Shown in pieces: positions 10,682-21,685 of a DNA stretch of 64,000 bases. The translations under genes and the position numbers were made by a program. Position 1 is the first letter of the stretch, and every line of letters starts with the position of its first letter. This DNA is from Astrocystis sublimbata (Eukaryota; Ascomycota; Sordariomycetes; Xylariales; Xylariaceae): NCBI GenBank assembly GCA_022453515.1, contig JAJNNY010000010.1, forward strand, positions 124,001-188,000, read 5' to 3'. The notes below the pieces were generated by a model. That model was not told the DNA's origin, did no database searches, and worked only from the letters and a program-made list of their open reading frames with translations.

Positions 10682-12559
10682 TGCGGATAGATGTGTCGTA
10701 GAGTTGTAAGTCTTGTTTGGTATGCTAGTAGAGGGATACTTGATGATGCGCAGGCGAGGGAGGTTAGGGACATATATCGAGCAGCAAAAGAATAACACTA
10801 ATATGGGTATCACAGACAACGGTCTAAATACGAAAATCAGGAGCTTAGCTACATACACTAAGGCCAGAAAGGAGGGGTAGATCCAGAAGATATCTATCCC
10901 CGTTATTAGCTGAGTCCGCGATGGCGCGATGGCGCGATCCTCATGTCAGATTATGAATACCTATCTGTTGGGACCCTGGTGATCATCCATTCTATTTCTG
11001 TTCTCTGCCCGCGTAGGTATCTTTTGACTATCTACGGTACTACAGGCGTTCCACTGACCGTACTATTTAGTCATTGACTTTCCCTTCATTACACTGCCAA
11101 TGCCCCCCTAACAAAACATCATCGCCATCTATGCGGCTCCGGTGCCATTTGATATAGACACGCATACATAACCTATGCAGGGAAGCTAACGTCAATGTAC
11201 AGACCTAGATCAGGTACCTAGGGTACCAGGCCGTCCGTATATCTGCAGCCGAAGTTGCCGGTATCGTATGGATGAGAGGTGTCCGACATTCGGAAACCCC
11301 TGCGTTTCGGCGTCTTGGTGCTGTGATGGCTCGATGAGCAAGAACAATCTCGAGGCCGTCTCAGCTGCTCGGCGACCCCCCGCCAGCCCCTCCAACCCCT
11401 CCGACCCCGCACTAGGCTGCTTTCAGACAAATACTATCGAATTGCGTGATGCGCTTGGCCATTGATTGGTGTCACGCCACGGCGAGCCCCGCCTATTGTC
11501 ATTCCTAGCCGCTATAATGCCATCACTTCGACTGCCCGGCAACCTGCGGCATGCCAGAACGTAGCCGGGCCCGCGGCTATCGGGGATTTGCTCAGCCTCC
11601 AGCTCAATCATCACAGCACTGGCCAGGGTACTTGGTATGTGGAATGTGGTCTATGCATCTTTGAGTTGATCTCTGAATAATCCACCGCGTGGTGAGCATC
11701 TAGGTAGGTACCTAGTCTCGCTAGTGTAGGTAATGGAAGTCAAGGTTGAGCAGCGCATATAGCACCTTTAACATCGAAAATACAAGAGGCCTGGAAACCC
11801 AATCTGAAATGATTTTGTACCTAGACACAACCTGGAAGCAACCTTACCCTTGAGATATCGATACTTGTGCTAAATCCACTCGGGACGAATATGCGCTGCT
11901 GTCCATCCTTGTAGCAATAGTATGGGCGTTATAATTTTGTCGACTATAAATAAGCCTTTACCTGTGTTCCTTTTTATTCCCCTGCAACACGATTAAGGGC
12001 AATTGTAAGTGATCTAAAGCTCATGTCACGGTCGAAGATAAGTCAACTGAGGTCGGCCAACGGCTACAGCTAGCTTTCACTGTAACTGTACCAGTGCCGT
12101 ACATGGTTGCTCTCACATTTACCCCCATGTTCGTACGGAAATGGAGAGATGACGTATAATCAAGAAACGAATCATGAGCTTGAGGTTTAAAACTTGAAAA
12201 TCTTGATCCTCCATTGGTGATAATGTGCAAGAAAGTGCTGAGATATAGAGCCTTGTTCATCTGTCACTCTGCCCCCCATAGCATCTTTTGTCTTTAACCT
12301 ACTATTCCAAGAACCCATTCCGAACACCGTCGCATAGATCACCAATCGGATCCACGCCACTTTTCCCCACGATCGTAAAATAAGATCATAAATCATAACC
12401 GCTGAAAAGGTTCCGGAGAATGTCGTCACAACTTCCTTCCAATTTTCCCTCCTAGCCCACCAGCACCCGATTTTTCAACTCCAACGTCAACGCTCCAGAA
12501 GCCATGGTTTAGTTTAGTCAAAGGGGACATATCGTCGATACTCAGACGTTCCCTCTCAC
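10682..12559. other. Intergenic, no gene seen
   Basis: A tandem 8-mer (ggcgcgat) occurs near 10920-10940. A clear TAGGTAGGTACCTAG copy lies at 11701-11715. No frame in this 1.9 kb shows recognisable protein features. Confidence 0.45.
11701..11715. repeat. TAGGTAGGTACCTAG dispersed motif
   Basis: Partly palindromic copy (taggtaccta core) of the motif spread through the intergenic DNA of the window. Confidence 0.6.
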
Positions 12560-12748
12560 CTAACCCTCCCGAGCCTGCGTGCACTCATCGCACAAACCGC
12601 CAGCGTCCGATCCCTCGGTCGTGAGCTCCCTTTCGTCGCAGTCGCCGTTCTCCAGAAAATCATTGCAATCGTCCGTCTTGATTTCGTCACTCGTGTACCA
12701 GGCACCGCAGTCGTCGCAGTACCACTTCAGCAACATGTACGTGCACAT
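12560..12748 (-). CDS. Possible 62-aa Cys-rich (zinc-ribbon-like) protein
   Basis: Not recognised. The frame begins with ATG and encodes an acidic, Cys-rich peptide with two CxxC pairs, CDDCGAWY near the N-terminus and CDECTQ near the C-terminus, plus two further Cys (DDCNDF and NGDCDE). The four CxxC cysteines could bind one zinc. Codon use is GC3-rich like the real genes, unlike the noise frames around it. A cag acceptor-like sequence lies just 5' of the ATG, so an upstream exon is possible. It stands alone in a gene-poor stretch. It could be chance. Confidence 0.4.
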   Translation of the reverse strand: MCTYMLLKWYCDDCGAWYTSDEIKTDDCNDFLENGDCDERELTTEGSDAGGLCDECTQAREG

Positions 12749-13950
12749 CTGCAGCTCGGTTCACTTCAAATGTCGCTTCTATTTCTTCCCTTCTCTCGTG
12801 CCTGCCTGCCTGCCTGCCTGCCGGCTTCGTGGCACCTTCAAAACTGCTGGGTTGCTGGCCGTGCGGCTGGGTAGGCACATATAGGGAGGTAGGTAGGTAA
12901 AGTCTACGGTAAAAACGGTTAATTAGCCACACAAAACGCACGCACACACGTATATCTTCCCACTTCGCCTCTCTAAACACCTATGACGAAATGGTGGAAG
13001 GTTGATAGCTAGACGAAGCCATCATTGCCTCGGTACTTACTAGAGCCTCAGTTGCGAATCTGTGCACGAGGTTTGCATCTCTGCCGTTGCCTGCTTACGC
13101 AAAGACTGAAGTGAAGTGAAGTAAGTGCCTTGACTTGGCTGGACCTGGCCGACTAAGTGACTGAACTGACTGACCGAATGACTGACTGATCACAATCCAG
13201 CTTTCTGCAAGCACAGATGTATCGCTCAGACCCTCCCGGGATCAACCGTCTTGTATAACGTTGCGCAATGCACGCGCATCGCATCGCATCGCCCATCAGA
13301 TTAGGTAATTGATTCATTGCACCATTCTGGCATGATTGCTGTGCTGTACTGCAAAACTCCGTCACCGCCATGCTGAGGCGAGGTAGGCGAGGCACACATT
13401 ACACACATTACACTGAGCATACACCTGGCAAATGATGGAACATGTTACCTAAGACTACGCATCTGACGCCCAAAACATTGAGGTAATGGAAAACAGGATT
13501 TATTGATTGGCTGTATAGTAACGGTGACACTTCGGCTGCATTGGAACCCATCCCATCCCATTCATCCCCCATCCCCCCGAACAGTTACGCTCGTTTAGAG
13601 GCACAGAAGTGGGTAGGATATCAACCGCCGGGTAACACTCTCTTTCACTTCGAGTCTCTTGGCTTTTTCAGACGCAAGAAGCGCTTCGGATGCTCACCAC
13701 CGACTACTATACAGTTTTCCCACTTGGCCGAAAACTGCTGATCGGAGAAAGCCGGTACGAGCACCGCTAATGACGTTCGCCCACTGCGATCTACTATATC
13801 CTACTAAGGGGGCATGTTCCCGCCCCTAGTCTATGTTGAGATATGCTCTGAATGCTGCCCACCTGTAAGTATAATATTGCAAAGGACGTGATCTAATCAC
13901 AAGACTGGGTATGCGGATTTGAGGTGTTGAATGTTCGATGATGGGTAGCA
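12749..13950. other. Intergenic, no gene seen
   Basis: It contains a short GCCT run (12804-12822) and an AGGTAGGTAGGTAA copy at 12887-12900. A short atcgc run is at 13275-13292. No coding frame was recognised. Confidence 0.45.
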
Positions 13951-15630
13951 TCAGATTTGTGTTTTCCTATCCAGGTCAGTAATTGCGTGGACCAAGTCGA
14001 CTTTGGAGCGTAGATTACATACCCAATACCACTCAGGTTCTCAATGTCTAACCTGTTCCGCTTGTCTACACCGCCAGCTATAGGATTGGCCTTGTAGTTG
14101 AACAAATAGTAATGCAGCTGGCCGTCGCCAGGGCCAAACTTCTGGTCTTCGAGGAACAGGCCGTTGTCCATTAGCGACAGCGCGTTGTATACGTCGAATT
14201 TGTATTGCTTGCAGTAAACTAGAGAGTCCGATACCAGCGCATTCAGTCTAGATTTGAGTGCGTCTTTGTCCACGGTTTTGGTGAGGCCAACCTCTGTGGC
14301 GTAGTAAAACAGGTAGGCGGCTCTGATGTTGGAGTGTTTTGGGTGGTTTATGACCGATGACTCGAGGCAGTAGAACGACACGAAGTCGGTTATCTTCTTG
14401 TGGTCATCCTAGAGCGCGAATTAACAAGTGAAATCAGCCCGCACAAACAAACAAGCTTACCTCAACCACATACGACCAGACAACCTGTTCCTCAAGCGCG
14501 TCTTTCTTGTTGTGCAGCAGCCAGTGCTCAACCTCATGCTTGTCGAACGTGGCAGCCATGTCGTATTTCGCAAGGTACCGTGTCAGAAGGTCCTGCACAG
14601 CTGCGACATCCTTCTTTTGCATCTCCCTCAGGCCTTTTATCGAGGTCCGCTCGGGTACGGCATACTTTCTGATCTGGAATTGGGGCTTGCTGTTGGGCGG
14701 CAAGGGGCTAAAACCCACATCGTACAGCTTCTGCCAGTTGATGGCACGGTGGTAGTATCGGCAGGTGCTGACAGGTTTGGGCAGGACAATACCGCCGGTG
14801 TAGATAGCCTGGAACACCCCCTCGAGGTTACATAGACGGGTTATTTCCTTGATGAGCACGGGCGCGAGGCGTTTGGAGCGCAGCTTCTTGTGTACACATA
14901 GGAAATTGACCTCTGAAGCGTGAAGGATGTTGTCTCGGATGCGTAGTTCGACGGGGATAGCGGCGATAAAGGCGACAAGTTTCTTGGACGCTGAGGCTCG
15001 GACACCCCTATGCCATTCTTTCTTCCAGCCTGGTGGCATCATGGCCCTAGCAGCGAGGACATGTCAGCTCGTGGGCGTGTCGGCTCGGCACCTCAGGGCA
15101 CGGACTTACCATTTCAATATACTGGCAGAGTAGTTGAAGCGAAACATGGCTTCGTCATCCTCGACGTAATGACCGTTCAACAACTCCCAAACCTCCTTGA
15201 GCTGGGCATCGTCGAGCAGGTCAAGCGTAACCCACTCGAAGCCAGGGAGCATGGGCGCTGGCTCTTTGGGTATTTCGTCCACGGTCTGGACCTTGAATGG
15301 TCCCTCCTTGAAAGGCTCTTTGGAGGATGACTCTTCATCGAACTTGGGAACTGGCTGGGTAGACCAGAACTTGTAGGCGCCCATATCTTTGATGTTCTTG
15401 CCACTAGCAGCTAAGCCAGTCATGATGTCCTGCAAGTTGAGGCGGCGGAGGGCTTCGGTGGCGGCATCGGGATTGTCATCATTGGCCAGCTCGGTGGCCA
15501 GCGCGGGGTTGAGATCGAGAAGCTGCGAGATGTGCTCGTCGGGGAGACCTTCGAGGGCCTTGTGAATCTTCTTGGCTGCCTTCTCCTTCTCTTTACCCTT
15601 ACGGTTCGACGGTTTGGATTCCTCCGCCAT
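13951..15630 (-). CDS. Glycylpeptide N-tetradecanoyltransferase (N-myristoyltransferase), 502 aa
   Basis: Transfers myristate from myristoyl-CoA to the N-terminal Gly of proteins; essential and cytosolic/ribosome-associated in fungi. Exons are 15630-15110, 15046-14461, 14408-14023 and 13966-13951, summing to 1509 nt. The N-terminus is Lys/Glu-rich. Motifs readable across the exons are [27 protein letters not shown] then [31 protein letters not shown] (acyl-CoA/catalytic core), [12 protein letters not shown] and the C-terminal [17 protein letters not shown]. The last intron (donor gtatgt, branch ctgac, acceptor gatag) leaves a 16-nt final exon, so the protein ends GIGKTQI. Family enzymes use the C-terminal carboxylate as catalytic base, usually after a short tail such as VVML; the tail length is the same here but the residues differ. 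Confidence 0.9.
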
Positions 15631-16459
15631 GGTGTCGGTCTATATCTAAGTACGAAAGCGGGCGAAAGTCACAAGGGTTTGGCTCGGAGGCGATCGACCT
15701 GATCTACACGCGCCGATGATCGTGCTACCAGTACACTTGGCGCGATAATGAGAATTGGTCCGGTAGGTGCTTTCGAGATATGGAAGCTGATCTGGTGTCT
15801 ACATATATTTCCTTCAATAGGTGGTGTTTTGGCCAGAAGATCGCGGGGCTTGAGAAGCACTTTGTTGGGTACCCAGCTTGGCCTTAGTGGGGTATGGGTA
15901 TTGGCTAGCTGTGCTCACAGTACCTTCCAGGGGACGGTGCTGGGAGTCGGGACGGATTGAAAGCTGTACTGTACGACATCGGTGCGGTGGGACAAAGATC
16001 AACCATACAACCAGGCGGCCCCCCCAGGGTGTCAGGCCCGTAGTGCGAAGATTAACTAAATGTGCCCTTTGAGATAAAACAAGCCTCCGTATAACATTGT
16101 ACACACCCATTTATAACTTGATTATATAGAACCTATTTCAAACACCATAGCTTATACATGCCGATATCTACCCTACCTGATGCCTGGTACTTACTTAATT
16201 ACCCAAGTAGGGCGAAGCTGAGAGGTGGGACGGCATCTATGTTCCTGGTCGATAAGTCACGAACGAAGCCTCCAACTCTCTCAACAGATATATCAGGACG
16301 TACCTATGTACCATATATACAAGTTAAACTATAACAATACAACACGGATGTTAGCATCCCACCTCACCCCAACTGAAGCCTGCAGCTACCGTCACGGATG
16401 TCTCTAGTTTCCTGTTCGATGCACAACAGTTTCTATAAACACGCAAAGCTCAAAATGGG
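15631..16459. other. Intergenic, no gene seen
   Basis: About 0.8 kb between the N-myristoyltransferase start and the 3' end of the ABHD12-like gene. No supported feature. Confidence 0.5.
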
Positions 16460-18142
16460 TTACTGTTCAACAGGTATCAGCACCTTTGGTTTATCGGCAA
16501 ATGCTCTCATAACGGCAAGGGGGACGGCGGCAGACAACATGATGCCATTGTGCCCTACACGTGCGTTCTAAGTTAGCCAGTGTCCCTCGAGCGCGTTAAT
16601 GGGTGTGAGCAATTCTGCATACCTCCGCGTGGCACTAGTTCTTGCCGAATCACGATATTGGGCTCGGCCGTGACGATGGAAACAAAACTCTCGTCCTTAT
16701 AATGAGTGGTTCTCTGCTTTTTCCAAGACAGAAAGGCTTCATCGTCGTCCCAACCTTGGTCGACTGTTGCGTTGGCAGCAAATTTGAATACTGCATTACC
16801 CCGAGTCAGCCGTGAAACTGGATGAATGTGTAAAGCAAACGTAGCCAGGTCCAAAAGCCACTTACGGGCGTCACTTTCATGACACGGAATTTCTAAATCG
16901 TCTTTGGCATGAATCAGAGTAAGGCGCAACCGTGTCCGGGTCAACCGAACTATTTCGGCAAGTCGACTGGCAGACTGCCATTTGTCCACAATGAAGCCCT
17001 GAAAGAAGCGCAGCAACGGTGGAAAGGGTCGAAGGGGAGACAGGACTGGGATGAAGCCGGCACCCTTATAGCTGCTGAGAAGAGTAGGTACGTTCGAGAA
17101 CCCTGCGATCAAGATGACGCCGGCGAATTCGACCCCTCTCGCGGCAAAGTCTTCGACGACGCCCGCCGTTACAGCGGTCCCTAAGCTCTGGCCCAATATA
17201 ACGATACGATCTGGTGACACGCCGGCCGCATTGATCGCCCAGTCCACCATGGCAACACCATCCTGTATCAGCCCGAGCTCAGATGGTGAGCCCTGTTGGT
17301 ACATGTGTAAGCTAATTCTCCGAGCACGTAGAGATTTCAAAGGGCATTGCTTTTCCCCATTTTAGGGAGGGAGGCATACGGTTGATTTCCCATAGCCTCT
17401 ATAATCGAGGCTGAGGATGTGGATAGTCGAAGTATCGGTCAGCGTATGGAAGTGCTCGGTCCTCAACCCTTGGGCAATATGACCCGCGTTCTACATTCGT
17501 AGTTAGTCATAGTTGGCAAGGTATGCGAGCCCTGCATCGCAGTTTACTTACTCCATGAACTAGTATAAATCTAATGAGCCCGAGTCTCAGATGACACATG
17601 AATCTAAGGTCAGGTACGGGGACGACGGTATGGGCTTACAGGAAATTACGAGTTGGGCTTCTGCATCCTCTTTCAGTATCTTGAAGGATTCAGCTGTCGT
17701 TATGTCACTGCAATGCCCACCAGGTCCGCTTTGGAGCCTGTCCTCATGTCCCAGAAATGACCTCAGAGGAAGAACATGCCATGCGTAGAGGGACTCTTCG
17801 CCGGATGTCAGCGTGAAGGGCGTGACCTGGTTCTCTGGATCAGGAGGGTTAGCTAAAGTGGCCATATTCGGAAATCGATCATTGACGTACTTGCAAACCC
17901 CCAATATTCCGGCTTGTCGAGATCGTGCCAGAATAGAGTATTCAACCGGTGAGCGTAGAAAAAGCTGGCATTTTGTAAGCTGTGGTTCATACAACCCTTT
18001 TTGAGTTTCAGGAGAAGCGGGAACCTTGCTGCTTTTGGAAGAATGAGAAGCTACTAAGAAGGAGGAAGGTGACGTAGAGACCAAGGGGAACACCTAAGCT
18101 GATGCCCACGGGAATGGCCCATTGACCAGGACGGGGAGCCAT
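16460..18142 (-). CDS. ABHD12-like membrane-anchored alpha/beta hydrolase, 421 aa
   Basis: Serine hydrolase of the ABHD12/Bem46 type, probably acting on lipids or acyl esters at a membrane. Exons: 18142-18030, 17964-17891, 17834-17640, 17559-17552 (8 nt), 17490-17380, 17292-16623 and 16554-16460; total 1266 nt in frame. Residues of about 8-35 form a hydrophobic N-terminal anchor. The oxyanion turn FHGNAG, the elbow GQSLG, the acid in IHAKDDLEIP and the His in RGGHNGIM are all present. Intron 1 must use a GC donor (gcaagg) to join SFFQK to HFFYAHRLNTLFW, and the FHG codons come from an 8-nt micro-exon. With only standard junctions the frame breaks; with these two it closes over every family motif. 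This makes the model likely but untested by transcripts. Confidence 0.8.
17552..17559 (-). other. 8-nt micro-exon (TTCATGGA) of the ABHD12-like gene
   Basis: On the minus strand the preceding acceptor is actag and the following donor is gtaagt. Inserting it joins LVIS to FHGNAGHIAQG, supplying the His-Gly of the oxyanion turn. Skipping it would shift the frame. Confidence 0.7.
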
Positions 18143-19193
18143 AGGAGATAGTTGGTAGAGAAAGTGTCAAGGCTCTCAGAGACACCGGTTAGGACTTATA
18201 ATGCAGTCTCGCAGAGCCAATAACAAAGTTCACATGAATCATAGGTGATAGTCTATCTCAGCTCATAGGACAGAAATGGAATAAGATGTAACAACACCTA
18301 ATAGTGACCCCAAATTCTGATAATACGGAACATTATTAACATGTGATGCAACAGGAACTGCAAGTGTTCAGCAACCAAGCTTGAAAGAGACGGGAATGAG
18401 GCGCCCATCCTGTTAGATCCTACCCCCCTACTAGGCATGGCGTAAGTAGCGTAATCCGATAAAATCATATCCCCACTGCGGGATCCCTTGTATGCATCTA
18501 GTACCTAACAAAGGGGTGCATCCTCAGCAGCCATGGAGGTATTTAGGTACCTAGAGCTCGCTAGCGCATACCTTTTTCTGCAGAGGTACTGTACGGGCAT
18601 CCGGCCGGCTTGGCTGCCCGCGCCCACGCCAGCGCCCGCGCCTTTCCCTGTCAGTCAGGTTCTCCGGCCTCCCAACATATCTGCATCTGTCTGACCTACT
18701 ATTGTCCAACTTTGTTGGCGTCCAACCCCAGATGCTTGTGAATCATCAAGCTACGCAAAGTGATTGGCAAAGCTACGCGAACTGAGCAGTGAGCAGAAAT
18801 CTGTGCGAACCGGGTGAGAAACTACACATACCTAAGTACAGATCGGCCCTCTCGCCTGTGAAGCAGCAAGCTACCTTCTCCATACTTTTTTTATTCAAGC
18901 CCGTTCACGTTCACTTGGTCTTCCAACCCAATGTAGTCGCCATTCTTCCCACCTTCTTTCTCTCTGGCTCACATTATCCACAAGCACAAGCACAAGCTAA
19001 GGACGGGTGGAAGCTATCATTCCTTGTATCTGCGCAGCCCTTGAGTGAGCTCGTGTCTGGAGCTTGCATGGTCCGCCATCCATAACCTCCGTCTCGCCCA
19101 TCTCGTCCTGATTGTCATTCTCCCCTCCATCGCCAGAAGCCATCGCCAGAGGCCTGCCTCATATGTCTTAACCGGCCGGCAGCTTACACAGCC
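18143..19193. other. Intergenic, divergent promoters
   Basis: This lies between the divergent ABHD12-like (-) and Swc3 (+) starts, so it should hold both promoters. A GC-rich patch is at 18600-18650 and a TAGGTACCTA palindrome at 18544-18553. No gene was seen. Confidence 0.5.
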
Positions 19194-21417
19194 ATGGAGC
19201 GGAAACGGAAGCTGCCTGCGAGGGCCGCCGCCCGCGGTGAGCATGTCTCCAAGAAGCGGAGTTCCATGACGCCTGACATTGCGACGGCCTCTACGCCCTC
19301 GCCCACCGAGACCTCGCCACAGCCTGCCGATGCCTCTGCCCAAGAACAGCCGCCGTCGCTCTCTGCTTCAGCTGCCTTTGCTGCCCTGCCCAAGTCTCTT
19401 CAGCCGGGTCATGCACTACCGACCGTCGAGAAGCCGCAGCCGGACGACCTGCCCATCAAAGACTACCAGTCTGTCCAAGAGAGGTAACACACAGCTACCC
19501 ACCCGCTGCCTGTCTGCTCAAGCTAATCGACCTCCATCCAGCGGTGTCATGGCCGAGTCCCTCTCCAAGTCACGCCAGAAATGGGTCCACGACGGTGTGT
19601 TCGAGAAATACTGGACGAAGCCGTCCAAGCGAAAAGGTGTTGTGAAAGAAGACGCCAACAATCCGGCTAAGGACACCATGAGCAAGATCGGCCAGGTCAC
19701 CATTATTGTCGAGCCCCATATGCTCGAAGCCACGATGTACGCTGTGAAGGACCCGAAGCCTGCACCCCCGCCTGCTCCGACCTTTCGACCCATCATACAG
19801 TACGGTCCCTCGAATGGCACCATGCCGCCGCCGAAAACTACGACGACGCCCACAGCCACAGCCACATCGACTCCCGTGCATGCGAAAGCGGACGAGAAGC
19901 CCCCAGCGCGGCCCTCCCACACATTGTCTCTGCCCGTCTCTCAACCGCGAGAAGGGCGACAGCCTGAGCAAGCAGCTGGATCGGACGTGTCTGCTGCCCC
20001 TGGACGAGATATCAAATCTGTCCTCGCAGCGCCCCAGTCTGCGCAAGCGCCAATGTCCACACCGGAGCAGCCTCGGCCGTCGCAACCAACCCTTTCTCAA
20101 CCTCACGCCCCTCCCACTCATCCACTACACGCGCCAGCTACAGCATCGATTCCTGGAACTGCCGTTGCTGATCCTCCTCCGAAGGCGGTCACACCCGCCT
20201 CACCAAAACCCGCATCGAATGGCGCGCCCGCAGCGGATCCGATCATTGTGACGTTGGCTGAGAGGGCATCCGAGGATCCTCACCTACGAGATCTCATGAA
20301 GCGAGTTGCAGTCGGTGCGGCTGAACCACACGAACTTGCACATTTTCAGAAAATTATAGATCAGATCACTCTCGATTACAAGAAGAAGGGACTAGGTCCA
20401 ACCGCGGACCAAATCATGGTGGGCAACAAGAGTATCAAGTACTTTGCTGATAACGTCAAGACTATCCTGGAAATAATCCTGTCGTCGAACCCAAATCAGC
20501 GATCCTATGATCTCCGGTCGCCGCCTGGTACCGACCCTCTGGTTATACTTTTGGTCAAAGAATCGTTAGATAAGCAGGACACCAAGGCCTTGGTTCGGCG
20601 CGTGGCGGAAGGAAAGACCAAGTTTACGGATGTACCGGATCTGAAGCACATCCTAGAAAAGATGAATACTCTGGTTAAGGAAGAGGCGAAAGTTCAGCAA
20701 CCGGATGCCACGTCCAATCCAAATCCCGCGGCTCAGAACCCACCTGGACCGACCAAGGCGGAGGACGACTCGAAAAAGCCCCCTGCCCCTGCCCCTGCAT
20801 CGGCAGTATCGCAGAGTATGCCATCTTCGCAACAAGCTCTTCGGTCCAAGGGCCCGCCGCATTCCGCCAAACATGACATTGTAGCTGTTGTCCTCGAGTT
20901 TGCTGGTGGTACAGGGGACCGATACATGTTCCCTAAATTCAGTATCTTAGAGTATTCTGGTGACGGTACAGAGGTCGTTGCATCTTTTCTGATTGTCCGA
21001 AGGGGAAGCAAATTGGAGTATGGGGGTGATCGGACCATGGACTACTACCAGCCCGTCACGCTTCGACTGCATTCGCAAAATCCTAAAGTCCTGGAGAACC
21101 TCGCTCGAGTGGTAGCACCTGAAGCCGAGGTACAACGGTACATGGATGATGTCATGGAAACCATGACACGAGCTGAGTATGTCTTGCTCGCCATGCGTCT
21201 TCCGAGGGCAGATCGGGACGAACCGTCAGAGGAGCGTCCCAGTACACCTAAACTCTCTGAAACCTCGCATCCGACGCAGTTGGCAGGTCCACTATGGGAC
21301 AGCCGACCATCGTCCTCCAAGCCACCGTCAGCGAAACCGGCCTTGGCGAAGATTGTGCACGAGGATGAGCAGTATCAGAGATTCGTGGCAGGTGTAAGCC
21401 AGAGGCCATCGGAATAG
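19194..21417 (+). CDS. SWR1 chromatin-remodelling complex subunit Swc3, 721 aa
   Basis: Nuclear subunit of SWR1, the complex that exchanges H2A for H2A.Z. Exons are 19194-19483 and 19542-21417; the intron splits the Ser codon of QESGVMAES and the total is 2166 nt. The N-terminus is basic (MERKRKLPARAAARG). The conserved Swc3 core follows the intron: SRQKWVHDGVFEKYWTKP, then VTIIVEPHMLEATMYAVKDP. A long Pro/Ala/Thr/Ser-rich linker separates this from a second conserved part with ILEIILSSNPNQRSYDLRSP and a beta-rich region (VVLEFAGGTGDRYMFPKFSI). The first ATG follows a pyrimidine-rich leader and is also the start of the conserved basic tail. Confidence 0.85.
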
Positions 21418-21685
21418 GCGATCTGGCGGTCGAGGTGTAATAATGATGGCGAGTTGAGAAGAGAGGTCGCCAGTATTCGGTCCAGATTCATGTCACGGGT
21501 ATTGCAATGTATTGGGGCGAGAAGTTGCAACTGTAGATACCACTTGGCGCTTGAGGCGTTATCGCTCACGAAAGTGTAGAGCATGCGTTGCCTTAAAAAT
21601 TCGGTGATTTATTGTTTCAATTGACTAGGGCCCCATTTCTGATGGCTGAGATAGAAGATCATAGCTTTAAATTGTCTTCTCTCGT

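Noticed and set aside
10920..10940. Tandem ggcgcgat 8-mer as a regulatory element
   Set aside because: Two to three short copies only; nothing links them to a gene or a binding factor.
17587..18093. 168-codon minus-strand frame as the first exon of the ABHD12-like gene
   Set aside because: It reads through two introns in the wrong phase; the membrane-anchor frame starting at 18142 matches the family.
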